Made by a program: the position numbers and the translations under genes. Source: Actinomycetes bacterium (GTDB lineage Bacteria; Actinomycetota; Acidimicrobiia; Acidimicrobiales; RAAP-2). From it: a stretch of DNA of 5,987 bases. Below are positions 1-5,698 of this stretch, in pieces. The notes beneath the pieces were generated by a model, which searched no databases, was not told where the DNA came from, and worked only from the letters and a program-made list of their open reading frames with translations. Numbering within the stretch: position 1 is the stretch's first letter; every line of letters starts with the position of its first letter. The stretch spans positions 1 through 5,987 of the forward strand of contig JAJYZN010000168.1 in assembly GCA_021799915.1 (NCBI GenBank), written 5' to 3'.

Positions 1-57
1 AGCTTCTGTGGCGGCTAGTGTTGCGACCGGAGGGGGGGCAAACCGCTGGACGCGCCG
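1..57 (+). other. Left-edge stretch: broken continuation of the repeat/GH25-like gene
   Basis: Frame 1 reads back from GTG 58 through P-A-D-L-P-K-G-G (57 to 34) in phase with the repeat, then hits TAG at 16-18. Frame 2 is open from base 2 to past the G-run (A-S-V-A-A-S-V-A-T-G-G). Adding one G to the run of seven (32-38), or removing two, would join frame 2 to frame 1. This looks like an indel in a homopolymer or a real frameshift, but ten codons are too few to prove that frame 2 is coding. The GGAGG at 29-33 is Shine-Dalgarno-like, but no ATG/GTG/TTG follows at a usable distance in frame 1. Confidence 0.45.
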
Positions 58-357
58 GTGGTGGGCATGGCCGCGACCCCCACAGGCGCCGGGTACTCAC
101 TCGTGGCCTCCGACGGGGGGATCTTCAGCTTCGGGGCCGCCAAATTCTACGGATCCCTCGGAAGCGACCCGCTGAGCCGACCGGTGGTCGGAATGGCCCT
201 TTCTCCAGCCGGGAACGGATATTGGCTCACCGACGACAACGGCGCAGTGTCGGCGTTCGGGCAGGCAGGCTACTTCGGATCGGCTCCTCAGGTCCTGAAC
301 AAGCCCATCGTGGGCATCGCCGAGGCAGCCGGGAACGGCACCTTTGCCGCCGAGCCC
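55..357 (+). repeat. Protein-coding repeats: 41-42-residue 'PVVGMA...GYWL..SDGG...SFG' units
   Basis: Three repeat phases can be read: units starting at the Pro codons at 55, 181 and 304. The first two contain P-V-V-G-M-A, then G-x-G-Y-(S/W)-L, then D-(G/N)-G-x-(F/V)-S-(F/A)-F-G and a Y/F-F/Y-G-S turn. The third unit breaks down after 'PIVGIA' and gives way to the linker before the GH25-like domain. The pattern resembles short beta-rich repeats that often occur in long arrays in actinobacterial surface proteins, so more copies probably lie left of the window. The DNA copies have diverged, so this is a protein-level repeat and not a recent duplication. Confidence 0.75.
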
Positions 358-1041
358 TACCCACCGGGCTCCTACGGGTACGACGTGTCGGTGTTCCAGT
401 GCGGTCACCTCCCGCCCTCTCCACACGCCATCGGTGTGGTGGAAGTCAACGGCAACGGGACGACACAGACAGCTCCCAACCCATGCCTCGCGCAAGAGGC
501 GACGTGGGCTGGCGCCGGATTGAACCTCTACGACTACCTGACCTACGGCTCGACGTCGAATGGACCAGCAGCATGCCAGGGCAACTCCCAATGCAGCTAC
601 GGCTTCAAGCAGGCGCAGAGCGTCTTCCAAATGGCGCGCCAAGCCGGAGTCGACACGTCTGTCGCGTGGTGGCTGGATGTCGAGACACCTGCGAACGACT
701 GGTCGGGAGATCAAACAGCCAACCTCGCAGTCGTCCAGGGTGCTCTGCTGGGCATCCGCTCAGAAGGGGTGAACACCGTCGGGATCTACGCCAGCCCCGC
801 TCTGTGGAGCAGTATCGTCGGGACACACCAACTCGACGTCCCTTACTGGATGGCTTGGTACACCAAGACAGTGCCGACAGTGCCGACAGGCGGGGGCGGG
901 CCGTACAACTGCGCTCACGCCTCGACATGGGCTGCTGCAGACCCGCTCCCGGGTCCGGTGGTGATGACCCAGTACTCAAGCGACGTCGGCGCCACGACAG
1001 GCAATGGCACCTCAGGGTTCGATGGCGATTACACCTGCTGA
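58..1041 (+). CDS. Secreted-type protein with GYWL-like repeats and C-terminal GH25-like (glycoside hydrolase fold) domain, N-terminus missing
   Basis: This is probably an exported cell-wall-active or carbohydrate-binding protein. Residues 1-100 carry two and a half copies of a 41-42-residue repeat (VVGMA..P.G.GYWL, SDGGIFSFG, FYGS). Residues 106-327 resemble the GH25-like/DUF1906 domain: YGYDVSVFQCG near 106-116, NPCLAQEATWA near 141-151, WWLDVE at 204-209 (Asp207 and Glu209 are candidate acidic catalytic residues), VGIYASPALW at 241-250, and a closing FDGDYTC. Six cysteines (115, 143, 173, 179, 285, 327) suit an extracytoplasmic, disulfide-bonded protein. GTG 58 is only a nominal start. The repeat is already in phase upstream (KPLDAP from 40-57), no Shine-Dalgarno sits at usable distance, and no signal peptide is visible. 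The true N-terminus therefore lies to the left, and the frame is closed by TAG at 16-18 beside a G7 run. The domain assignment is from recognised motifs; actual hydrolase activity is not certain, because many such domains are uncharacterised. Confidence 0.8.
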   Translation: MVGMAATPTGAGYSLVASDGGIFSFGAAKFYGSLGSDPLSRPVVGMALSPAGNGYWLTDDNGAVSAFGQAGYFGSAPQVLNKPIVGIAEAAGNGTFAAEPYPPGSYGYDVSVFQCGHLPPSPHAIGVVEVNGNGTTQTAPNPCLAQEATWAGAGLNLYDYLTYGSTSNGPAACQGNSQCSYGFKQAQSVFQMARQAGVDTSVAWWLDVETPANDWSGDQTANLAVVQGALLGIRSEGVNTVGIYASPALWSSIVGTHQLDVPYWMAWYTKTVPTVPTGGGGPYNCAHASTWAAADPLPGPVVMTQYSSDVGATTGNGTSGFDGDYTC

Positions 1042-1042
1042 G

Positions 1043-1954
1043 CTACCGGCCGCGTGGCACGCTGTCGCAACCGTTGCCACCAGGCCAAGAGGAGTCGTTG
1101 TAGGTATGCAGCAACCAGCGTGTACCACGGCGCTCCCATACGGTCACCGAGGCGTAGCTGGTCGGTAGGCCCAAGCGAGCCGTCTTGGGATGGATCGGGA
1201 GGAAACGCACCATCGTGGCCTCGATAACTCCAGCGTGGCAGACCACGACCGAGAGCGCGTTGGGGTGCCGGTCGGCCACTCGGGACACCGCGTCCGAAGC
1301 TCGCAGTACGAATGCCTCCCAGCTCTCGCCGCCAGGGGCAAACGGCGCGCCCGGGTCGGCGTCCCAATCAGGCACTCCAAAACGCTCCGTGTACTCCGAC
1401 CACGAAAGCCCATCGGCATCTCCGGGATGAAGCTCGCACAGGTCACAGTCCTGCTTCAGGATCGGCAGGTGGGCGCCGGGGTCCCCAAGCGACGCCGCGA
1501 CCGGAGTGAGCGCAATAGCTGCACGAGTTGGCACCGCACCGACGGTTGAGACCGCACCGACGGTTGAGGCCGCGCCAGGGGCGGGAAAGGTGGCGTTGCC
1601 GAGAACCTTGGCGTTCGTGCGAATTGTGGCGTCAGAAAGAGAGGTCGCAAACGCCGGAGCCAGGATCCGAGCCGTCTCGACGGCTCTGGGAAGGACCGAG
1701 CAGTACAGGGCAGCCGGCGCCCTGCTCCCTCCGCCGGCCACGAGTCGATCACGCAGGTCCCTGACCTGTCTGCGCCCGGCCTCGCTCAGCCCACGGCACC
1801 CGAGGCGACCACCGATGACCCCTTCGACGTTGCATCTTGCCTCCCCGTGGCGCACGAGGACCACGAGCGTGGGCTCGTCCGCAGCCGGCGTAGTGGTCCG
1901 GACCCCGTCTGGCGCGCCCGACGAGCTCGACGTCCCTCTCCTCGTCGCGCTCAT
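1043..1954 (-). CDS. Histidine phosphatase family protein (phosphoglycerate mutase-like) with an alanine-rich insertion
   Basis: 303 residues, predicted cytosolic phosphatase or mutase of the histidine phosphatase superfamily; the substrate cannot be inferred. The phosphohistidine motif is LVRHGE at 33-38 (Arg35, His36). SVLPRAVETARIL at 86-98 supplies the second arginine (Arg90), CELHPGDADGLSW at 173-185 probably supplies the acid (Glu174), and VVCHAGVIEA at 237-246 supplies the second catalytic His240. All core residues look intact. Between helix 'ARILAPAF' and 'DCDLCELHPG' lie roughly 60 extra low-complexity residues (about 105-165) rich in Ala/Val/Thr, including a STVGAV duplication. The reading frame stays open for 102 codons upstream of the chosen start, but that part is the antiparallel-frame shadow of the VWA gene. 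ATG 1954 is chosen because it overlaps the VWA stop as ATGA and has GGGGAG six bases upstream. It is last in the block; its stop lies one base from the convergent neighbour's stop. Confidence 0.88.
   Translation of the reverse strand: MSATRRGTSSSSGAPDGVRTTTPAADEPTLVVLVRHGEARCNVEGVIGGRLGCRGLSEAGRRQVRDLRDRLVAGGGSRAPAALYCSVLPRAVETARILAPAFATSLSDATIRTNAKVLGNATFPAPGAASTVGAVSTVGAVPTRAAIALTPVAASLGDPGAHLPILKQDCDLCELHPGDADGLSWSEYTERFGVPDWDADPGAPFAPGGESWEAFVLRASDAVSRVADRHPNALSVVVCHAGVIEATMVRFLPIHPKTARLGLPTSYASVTVWERRGTRWLLHTYNDSSWPGGNGCDSVPRGR
1533..1568. repeat. Perfect 18-bp tandem duplication inside the phosphatase gene
   Basis: The 18-base unit accgcaccgacggttgag occurs twice head-to-tail (1533-1550 and 1551-1568), with a partial degenerate third copy after it (accgcacc versus gccgcgcc). 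The unit is a multiple of three and encodes STVGAV twice on the minus strand, so the frame is kept. It lies in the low-complexity insertion of the phosphatase. Confidence 0.9.
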
Positions 1955-3411
1955 TCCAGGCTCCCCACGAATCGTTCGAGCTGACGGAGGGTTCGGCACT
2001 CGACGACTCGATCGCAATGGGCGCCGTACTCGTCGACGATCGAGTCGCCAGAGCCCCAGTAGGCGATCGGCTCGGGGTTCAGCCAGTACACATGACGTGC
2101 CTGACGTTGGAGCTCCGCCAGCACCCATGCTTGCGACGCGTGGTAATTGTTCCTGGCGTCCCCCAGGATGAGGACACTGGCCTTGCTCGTGACGTCGCCA
2201 CCCCAACGATCGTTGAACATGGTGAACGCATGGCCGTAGTCGGAGTGGCCATCCACCCATACCACGTCGGCTTCGGTGTTGATCCGGTGCACGGCGATGC
2301 TCGGATCATCGGCCAGTTCGAAAAATGCCGTCACTTCGTCGATCCCGTCGACGAAGACGAAGCTGCGCACCTTGGAGAACTGCGAGCTGATGGCGTGGAC
2401 GAGGAGCAACGTGAACCTGGCGAAGGACGCGACCGATCCGGAAATGTCGGCGATGACGAAGATCTCCGGCTTGGCCGGGTGCGGGTGCCGAAATCGTGGC
2501 TCCACCGGCACGCCGCCGGTCGACAGGGAACGGCGCAGGGTGGCACGGAAGTCGAGTGCGCCGCGCCGTTGATGGCGTCGCTTGCGAGCCAGACGTACTG
2601 CAAGCTTGCGCGAGAGTGGCTGTAGTGCCTTTCTCAGCGACACGAGCTCGTCTCGGGTCGCGTGCATCACGTCGATATCTTCTGGCAATGGCGAGCGGAC
2701 CGAGCGCAGGAGCGCCTCTGCACCGCGGTCCGCCACCAGGCGCCGCCGGATCTCTCCTTCGATCGTCTGCTTGAGATCTGCAATTCGCCTTTTATAGGCA
2801 TCGACACCGAGACGTTCCTCCAACGCGGTCAGATCCTGGCCAGTATCCTCGGCAGTGCGATGCCGATCCTCGTCGAGGAGGCGTTCGAGCACCCCCTCCA
2901 AGTCGAGGTTCCTGAGGGTGCGGTAGAGGTAGTACGTGCCACCCACCGGCCGACCCGGCTCCATACCGGCGTAGCGATCGACGGCCTGACGAGCGACCAA
3001 TGCTCGTATCCCCGCATCGCCCGAACGTACGGCTCGATACACCATGTCGGCCAGCTCCTGTGCCGTCAGCCCCGCTCCTCCGCCTCCTTGGGCATTCGAG
3101 AGCCCAGCAGCGAGGTTGACACCGCCGCCGGGCACGGTGTCGCTCTCCCCCGGTGAGCCGGGCCCACTCTCATCCCCCGAAAGCGCATCTCCAGGAGAAC
3201 GTTGGGCGAAGTAGATCTCGAATGCCGTCTCAAACGCACGCCAATGGGCATCGGATTTCACGAGCGTCGCTCCAAGCGCCGACTTGAGCTCGTCCCGGTT
3301 CTCGAGATGGACATGGTGCATCGCGTCGGCAGCATCCAGGTGCTCGGTCAACGACACGGGGAGCCCGGACCGACGCAACTCTTCTACGAACCCCGCGAGC
3401 AGATCGAGCAT
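1951..3411 (-). CDS. CoxE-like von Willebrand factor A domain protein
   Basis: 486 residues, cytosolic by sequence (no signal peptide or membrane helix). The opening MLDLLAGFVEELRRSGLPVS is typical of CoxE-like VWA proteins. Residues about 72-118 form a Gly/Ser/Pro-rich linker. Residues 119-300 are a charged, mostly helical region ending in a basic patch (RLARKRRHQRRG near 273-284). The VWA domain spans about 315-486, with the metal-ion-dependent adhesion site DISGS (Asp322, Ser324, Ser326), S390-D391 in place of the usual Thr, and Asp418 in LILGDARNN. These proteins are thought to work with a MoxR-type ATPase to assemble or activate a partner enzyme, and the ATPase gene is directly upstream (16-nt gap). 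ATG 3411 has GGAG touching it with no spacer, so the ribosome site is poor, but the start matches the family's N-terminus. The 3' end overlaps the phosphatase gene as ATGA. The family assignment is strong; the client protein is unknown. Confidence 0.9.
   Translation of the reverse strand: MLDLLAGFVEELRRSGLPVSLTEHLDAADAMHHVHLENRDELKSALGATLVKSDAHWRAFETAFEIYFAQRSPGDALSGDESGPGSPGESDTVPGGGVNLAAGLSNAQGGGGAGLTAQELADMVYRAVRSGDAGIRALVARQAVDRYAGMEPGRPVGGTYYLYRTLRNLDLEGVLERLLDEDRHRTAEDTGQDLTALEERLGVDAYKRRIADLKQTIEGEIRRRLVADRGAEALLRSVRSPLPEDIDVMHATRDELVSLRKALQPLSRKLAVRLARKRRHQRRGALDFRATLRRSLSTGGVPVEPRFRHPHPAKPEIFVIADISGSVASFARFTLLLVHAISSQFSKVRSFVFVDGIDEVTAFFELADDPSIAVHRINTEADVVWVDGHSDYGHAFTMFNDRWGGDVTSKASVLILGDARNNYHASQAWVLAELQRQARHVYWLNPEPIAYWGSGDSIVDEYGAHCDRVVECRTLRQLERFVGSLE
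1961..1966 (-). promoter_or_regulatory. Shine-Dalgarno of the histidine phosphatase gene
   Basis: On the minus strand GGGGAG is followed by six bases and then ATG (1954-1952). It lies inside the last codons of the VWA gene and decides the start, together with the ATGA stop/start overlap. This layout suggests translational coupling to the VWA gene. Confidence 0.65.
2004..2047. repeat. 11-bp perfect inverted repeat with 22-bp loop within the VWA gene
   Basis: cgactcgatcg (2004-2014) and its exact reverse complement cgatcgagtcg (2037-2047) could pair into a stem inside the last tenth of the VWA coding region, just ahead of the phosphatase start. There is no T-run, so it is not an intrinsic terminator. 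It may be chance pairing of GATCG-rich codons for Asp-Ser-Ile-Val and Asp-Arg-Val. Confidence 0.4.
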
Positions 3412-3427
3412 CTCCGTTCGCGAACGC

Positions 3428-4426
3428 TCAGGAGCCGGCGGAGAGCAGCTCCTTGGCCGCCCGCTCGATATCGGTCTGGTACTTCAGCAGAATATGCAAC
3501 GTGTCACTGGCCTGTACAGCGTCGACCGACTCGATGCCGAGGAGCACCAGGGTCCGAGCCCAGTCCAGCGTCTCGGACACCGAAGGTGCCTTTCGCAGCT
3601 CGATGCTCCTGAGGGATTGGACGATCTGCGCCACCTGGTCTGCCAGCTCCAGCGAGATACCCGGCACCCGCGCCTGCACGATCTCGCGTTCCCGCTCGAG
3701 GCTCGGGTAGTCGATATGAAGGTAGAGGCAACGCCGCTTCAATGCCTCCGAGAGCTCACGGGTGTTGTTCGAGGTCAGGAAAACCATAGGTAGCTGCGTG
3801 GCCCGCACGGTGCCCAGCTCGGGAATCGATACCTGGTACTCCGAAAGCACTTCGAGCAGCAATGCCTCGGTTTCGAGCTCTACCCGGTCGACTTCGTCGA
3901 CCAGCAGCACGACCGGCTCACGAGCTCGGATTGCCTCGAGAAGCGGGCGCGTGAGGAGAAACTCTTCAGAAAAGATGTCCTCCTCCAAGCTTTTCCATTC
4001 CACTCTTTGGGGATCTCGCCCTGCCGCCGGACCCATGTCGGACCCACGTTCCCCAGAGCCCTCACCCACGACCTGAGCCGCCTGGATCCGCAGCAATTGC
4101 TTGCGGTAGTTCCATTCGTACAGCGCCTTGGACTCGTCGAGCCCCTCGTAGCACTGGAGGCGGATCAGGCGGCTACCGCTCACCTCGGCAATGGACTTTG
4201 CAAGCTGCGTCTTGCCCGTCCCGGCTGGTCCCTCTACGAGGACGGGTTTCGCCAGACGATCTGCGAGGTACACCACGTTGGCGATCGCGTCGTCGGCAAG
4301 GTATCCGACCTCGGCAAGGGAAGCCCGCAGAGCTGAGGGGGACGCGAAGCGTGGTTGCCCCAGGTTTGGGATCCCGAGTGCTGCATTGGACGGCTCACCT
4401 CCGGCGATCGCCGGTCCCGAGCTCAC
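3428..4426 (-). CDS. MoxR/CoxD-type AAA+ ATPase
   Basis: 332 residues from GTG 4426. This is an AAA+ ATPase of the MoxR group, expected to form a ring and couple ATP hydrolysis to remodelling of a client with the VWA protein encoded next. Walker A is GPAGTGKT at 66-73 (Lys72, Thr73), Walker B is VVLLVDEVD at 172-180 (Asp177, Glu178), sensor 1 is TSNN at 218-221, candidate arginine-finger residues are R231-R232, and the lid region follows from about 240 to 332. SEEFLLTRPLLEAIR at 153-167 is typical of the CoxD-like subgroup. A Gly-rich stretch at about 119-146 looks like an extra loop. Three starts are possible: GTG 4426 (GTGA overlap with the proA stop, AGGG nine bases upstream), ATG 4456 and GTG 4465. 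The first is preferred for its compact junction, but all leave about 25-40 non-conserved residues before the RFASPSALRASLAEVGYLAD start of the domain. Family is confident; the exact start is not. Confidence 0.9.
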   Translation of the reverse strand: MSSGPAIAGGEPSNAALGIPNLGQPRFASPSALRASLAEVGYLADDAIANVVYLADRLAKPVLVEGPAGTGKTQLAKSIAEVSGSRLIRLQCYEGLDESKALYEWNYRKQLLRIQAAQVVGEGSGERGSDMGPAAGRDPQRVEWKSLEEDIFSEEFLLTRPLLEAIRAREPVVLLVDEVDRVELETEALLLEVLSEYQVSIPELGTVRATQLPMVFLTSNNTRELSEALKRRCLYLHIDYPSLEREREIVQARVPGISLELADQVAQIVQSLRSIELRKAPSVSETLDWARTLVLLGIESVDAVQASDTLHILLKYQTDIERAAKELLSAGS

Positions 4427-5667
4427 CGCACGTGGCCCTGACCATGGATCACCCATTTCACACACGTCAGATCCCGAACGCCCATTGGCCCACGAGCGTG
4501 AAGCTTCTGCGTGGAGATCCCCACCTCGGCGCCGAGGCCCAGCTCCCCGCCGTCGACGAAACGGGTGGATGCGTTTACCAGCACGGCCGCCGCGTCGACT
4601 TCCTGGACGAAGCGCTCAGCGGTCGGCAGGTCATTGGTGATGATCGCCTCGGAGTGCCCTGAGCTATACCGCGCAATGTGCTCGATTGCCGCCTCGATGC
4701 CGTCGACGACGGCCACGCTCATCTTGAGCGCCAGGAACTCAGTGGCAAAGTCCTCGTCGGTCGCAACACCTGCCTCCGGGACGATCACGCGCACGCGTTC
4801 GTCCCCCACCCATTCCACACCCTCCATGGCTTCACGGAGTGCCGGAAGAAATGCATCGGCCACCGCTGCGTGCACGAGAAGGGTCTCCGCGGCATTGCAC
4901 ACGCCCGGACGCTGCATCTTGGCATTCGTGACGATCGCCAATGCCATATTGAGATCGGCGTTCGCGTCGACGTACACATGGCAGTTCCCATCGCCGTCGA
5001 GCACGTAGGGCACCGTCGCGTTCTCCAACAGCGAAGCGATCAGTGCCGGACCACCTCGCGGGATCAGACAGTCGATGATCCCGCGCAGCCGCATGAACTC
5101 GACTGCGGCTTCGTGCGTTGGGTCGTCAACGAGGACGGCGGCGTCCTCAGGCAACCCAGCCTTGTCCAACGCCTTGCGCAGCACGCCTACGATCGCCGCA
5201 TTGGAACGCTGGGCTGACGACGAGCCGCGGAGAAGCACCGAGTTCCCCGCCTTCAGGCACAGGCCTGCGGCGTCGCTCGTCACGTTGGGCCTGTTCTCGT
5301 AAATGATCCCCACCACTCCAAGGGGTACCCGGACGCGAGACACGCGTAGGCCATTGGGTTGGACCCACCCTCCCGCGAGCTCTCCTAGCGGATCGGTGAG
5401 GTCGGCAATCGCCTGCAGGCTGGCTGACATCGATTCAAGGCGCGCTGGCGTCAGACGGAGCCGATCCATTGCGGTAGGGCCCAGTACATCCTTCGCCGCC
5501 TGCTCCAGATCGTGCTCATTGGCGTCGAGGACGGCGTGAGCCTCAGACGCCAAGAGGTCGGCTGCCGCCCTGATCGCACTATTGCGCTGGCTCGCCGAAG
5601 ACGTCGCGAGTTGCCGTGATGCCACTTTGGCCCGAGCTCCCAGCACGTGGACGCTGTCGACGGTCAC
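4423..5667 (-). CDS. proA: Gamma-glutamyl phosphate reductase (glutamate-5-semialdehyde dehydrogenase)
   Basis: 414 residues, normal length for ProA. This cytosolic enzyme reduces gamma-glutamyl phosphate with NADPH to glutamate-5-semialdehyde, which cyclises to pyrroline-5-carboxylate, the second step of proline synthesis from glutamate. Recognised segments are GVVGIIYENRPNVTSDAAGLC (about 117-137), KAGNSVLLRGSSSAQRSN (139-156), LIPRGG (201-206), the catalytic thiol in QRPGVCNAAETLLVH (Cys257), RYSSGHSEAIIT (333-344), NASTRFVDGGELGLGAEVGIS (365-385) and the C-terminal HARGPMG. The upstream neighbour is proB, 31 nt away, the usual pairing in which ProB hands a labile acyl-phosphate to ProA. 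The GTG 5667 start has no obvious Shine-Dalgarno; GTG at Val8 is an alternative, but the family's N-terminal length fits 5667. The last codons overlap the start region of the MoxR ATPase gene. YENRPNVT replaces the more usual YEARPNVT, a harmless-looking change. Confidence 0.97.
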   Translation of the reverse strand: MTVDSVHVLGARAKVASRQLATSSASQRNSAIRAAADLLASEAHAVLDANEHDLEQAAKDVLGPTAMDRLRLTPARLESMSASLQAIADLTDPLGELAGGWVQPNGLRVSRVRVPLGVVGIIYENRPNVTSDAAGLCLKAGNSVLLRGSSSAQRSNAAIVGVLRKALDKAGLPEDAAVLVDDPTHEAAVEFMRLRGIIDCLIPRGGPALIASLLENATVPYVLDGDGNCHVYVDANADLNMALAIVTNAKMQRPGVCNAAETLLVHAAVADAFLPALREAMEGVEWVGDERVRVIVPEAGVATDEDFATEFLALKMSVAVVDGIEAAIEHIARYSSGHSEAIITNDLPTAERFVQEVDAAAVLVNASTRFVDGGELGLGAEVGISTQKLHARGPMGVRDLTCVKWVIHGQGHVR

Positions 5668-5698
5668 GTGTTCAGAATAGTCGGCGATCGAGATGGTC

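Noticed and set aside
867..900. Short 'acagtgccg' repeats and a G-rich run in the GH25-like gene as a possible regulatory or slippage element
   Set aside because: Two 9-bp copies encode a TVPTVPTGGGG linker in frame within the protein; this is a common kind of loop sequence and the frame is intact.
18..1103. 361-codon open frame on the plus strand overlapping the GH25-like gene
   Set aside because: It is a +1-type shadow of the GH25-like gene: arginine-rich, low-information composition, no recognisable family motif, while the other frame has clear domain motifs.
1506..2171. 221-codon plus-strand open frame antisense to the phosphatase and VWA genes
   Set aside because: Composition is Arg/Ser/Pro-rich as expected for antisense of high-GC coding sequence, and it spans two genes with strong family motifs on the minus strand.
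1955..2260. N-terminal extension of the phosphatase frame by 102 codons
   Set aside because: The extension lies fully inside the VWA gene in another frame, has no phosphatase-like sequence, and ATG 1954 has a good ribosome site and an ATGA junction.
2017..2625. 202-codon plus-strand open frame antisense to the VWA gene
   Set aside because: It is the complement of the conserved VWA domain; its apparent protein-like composition comes from codon-phase complementarity and no family is recognisable.
4678..5217. Plus-strand open frames of 150-180 codons antisense to proA
   Set aside because: proA is unmistakable on the minus strand over its full normal length, so these are shadows.
5668..5698. 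Possible promoter or attenuator between proB and proA
   Set aside because: Only 31 bases, with no -10/-35 pair, hairpin with T-run or proline-rich leader; co-transcription from upstream is simpler.
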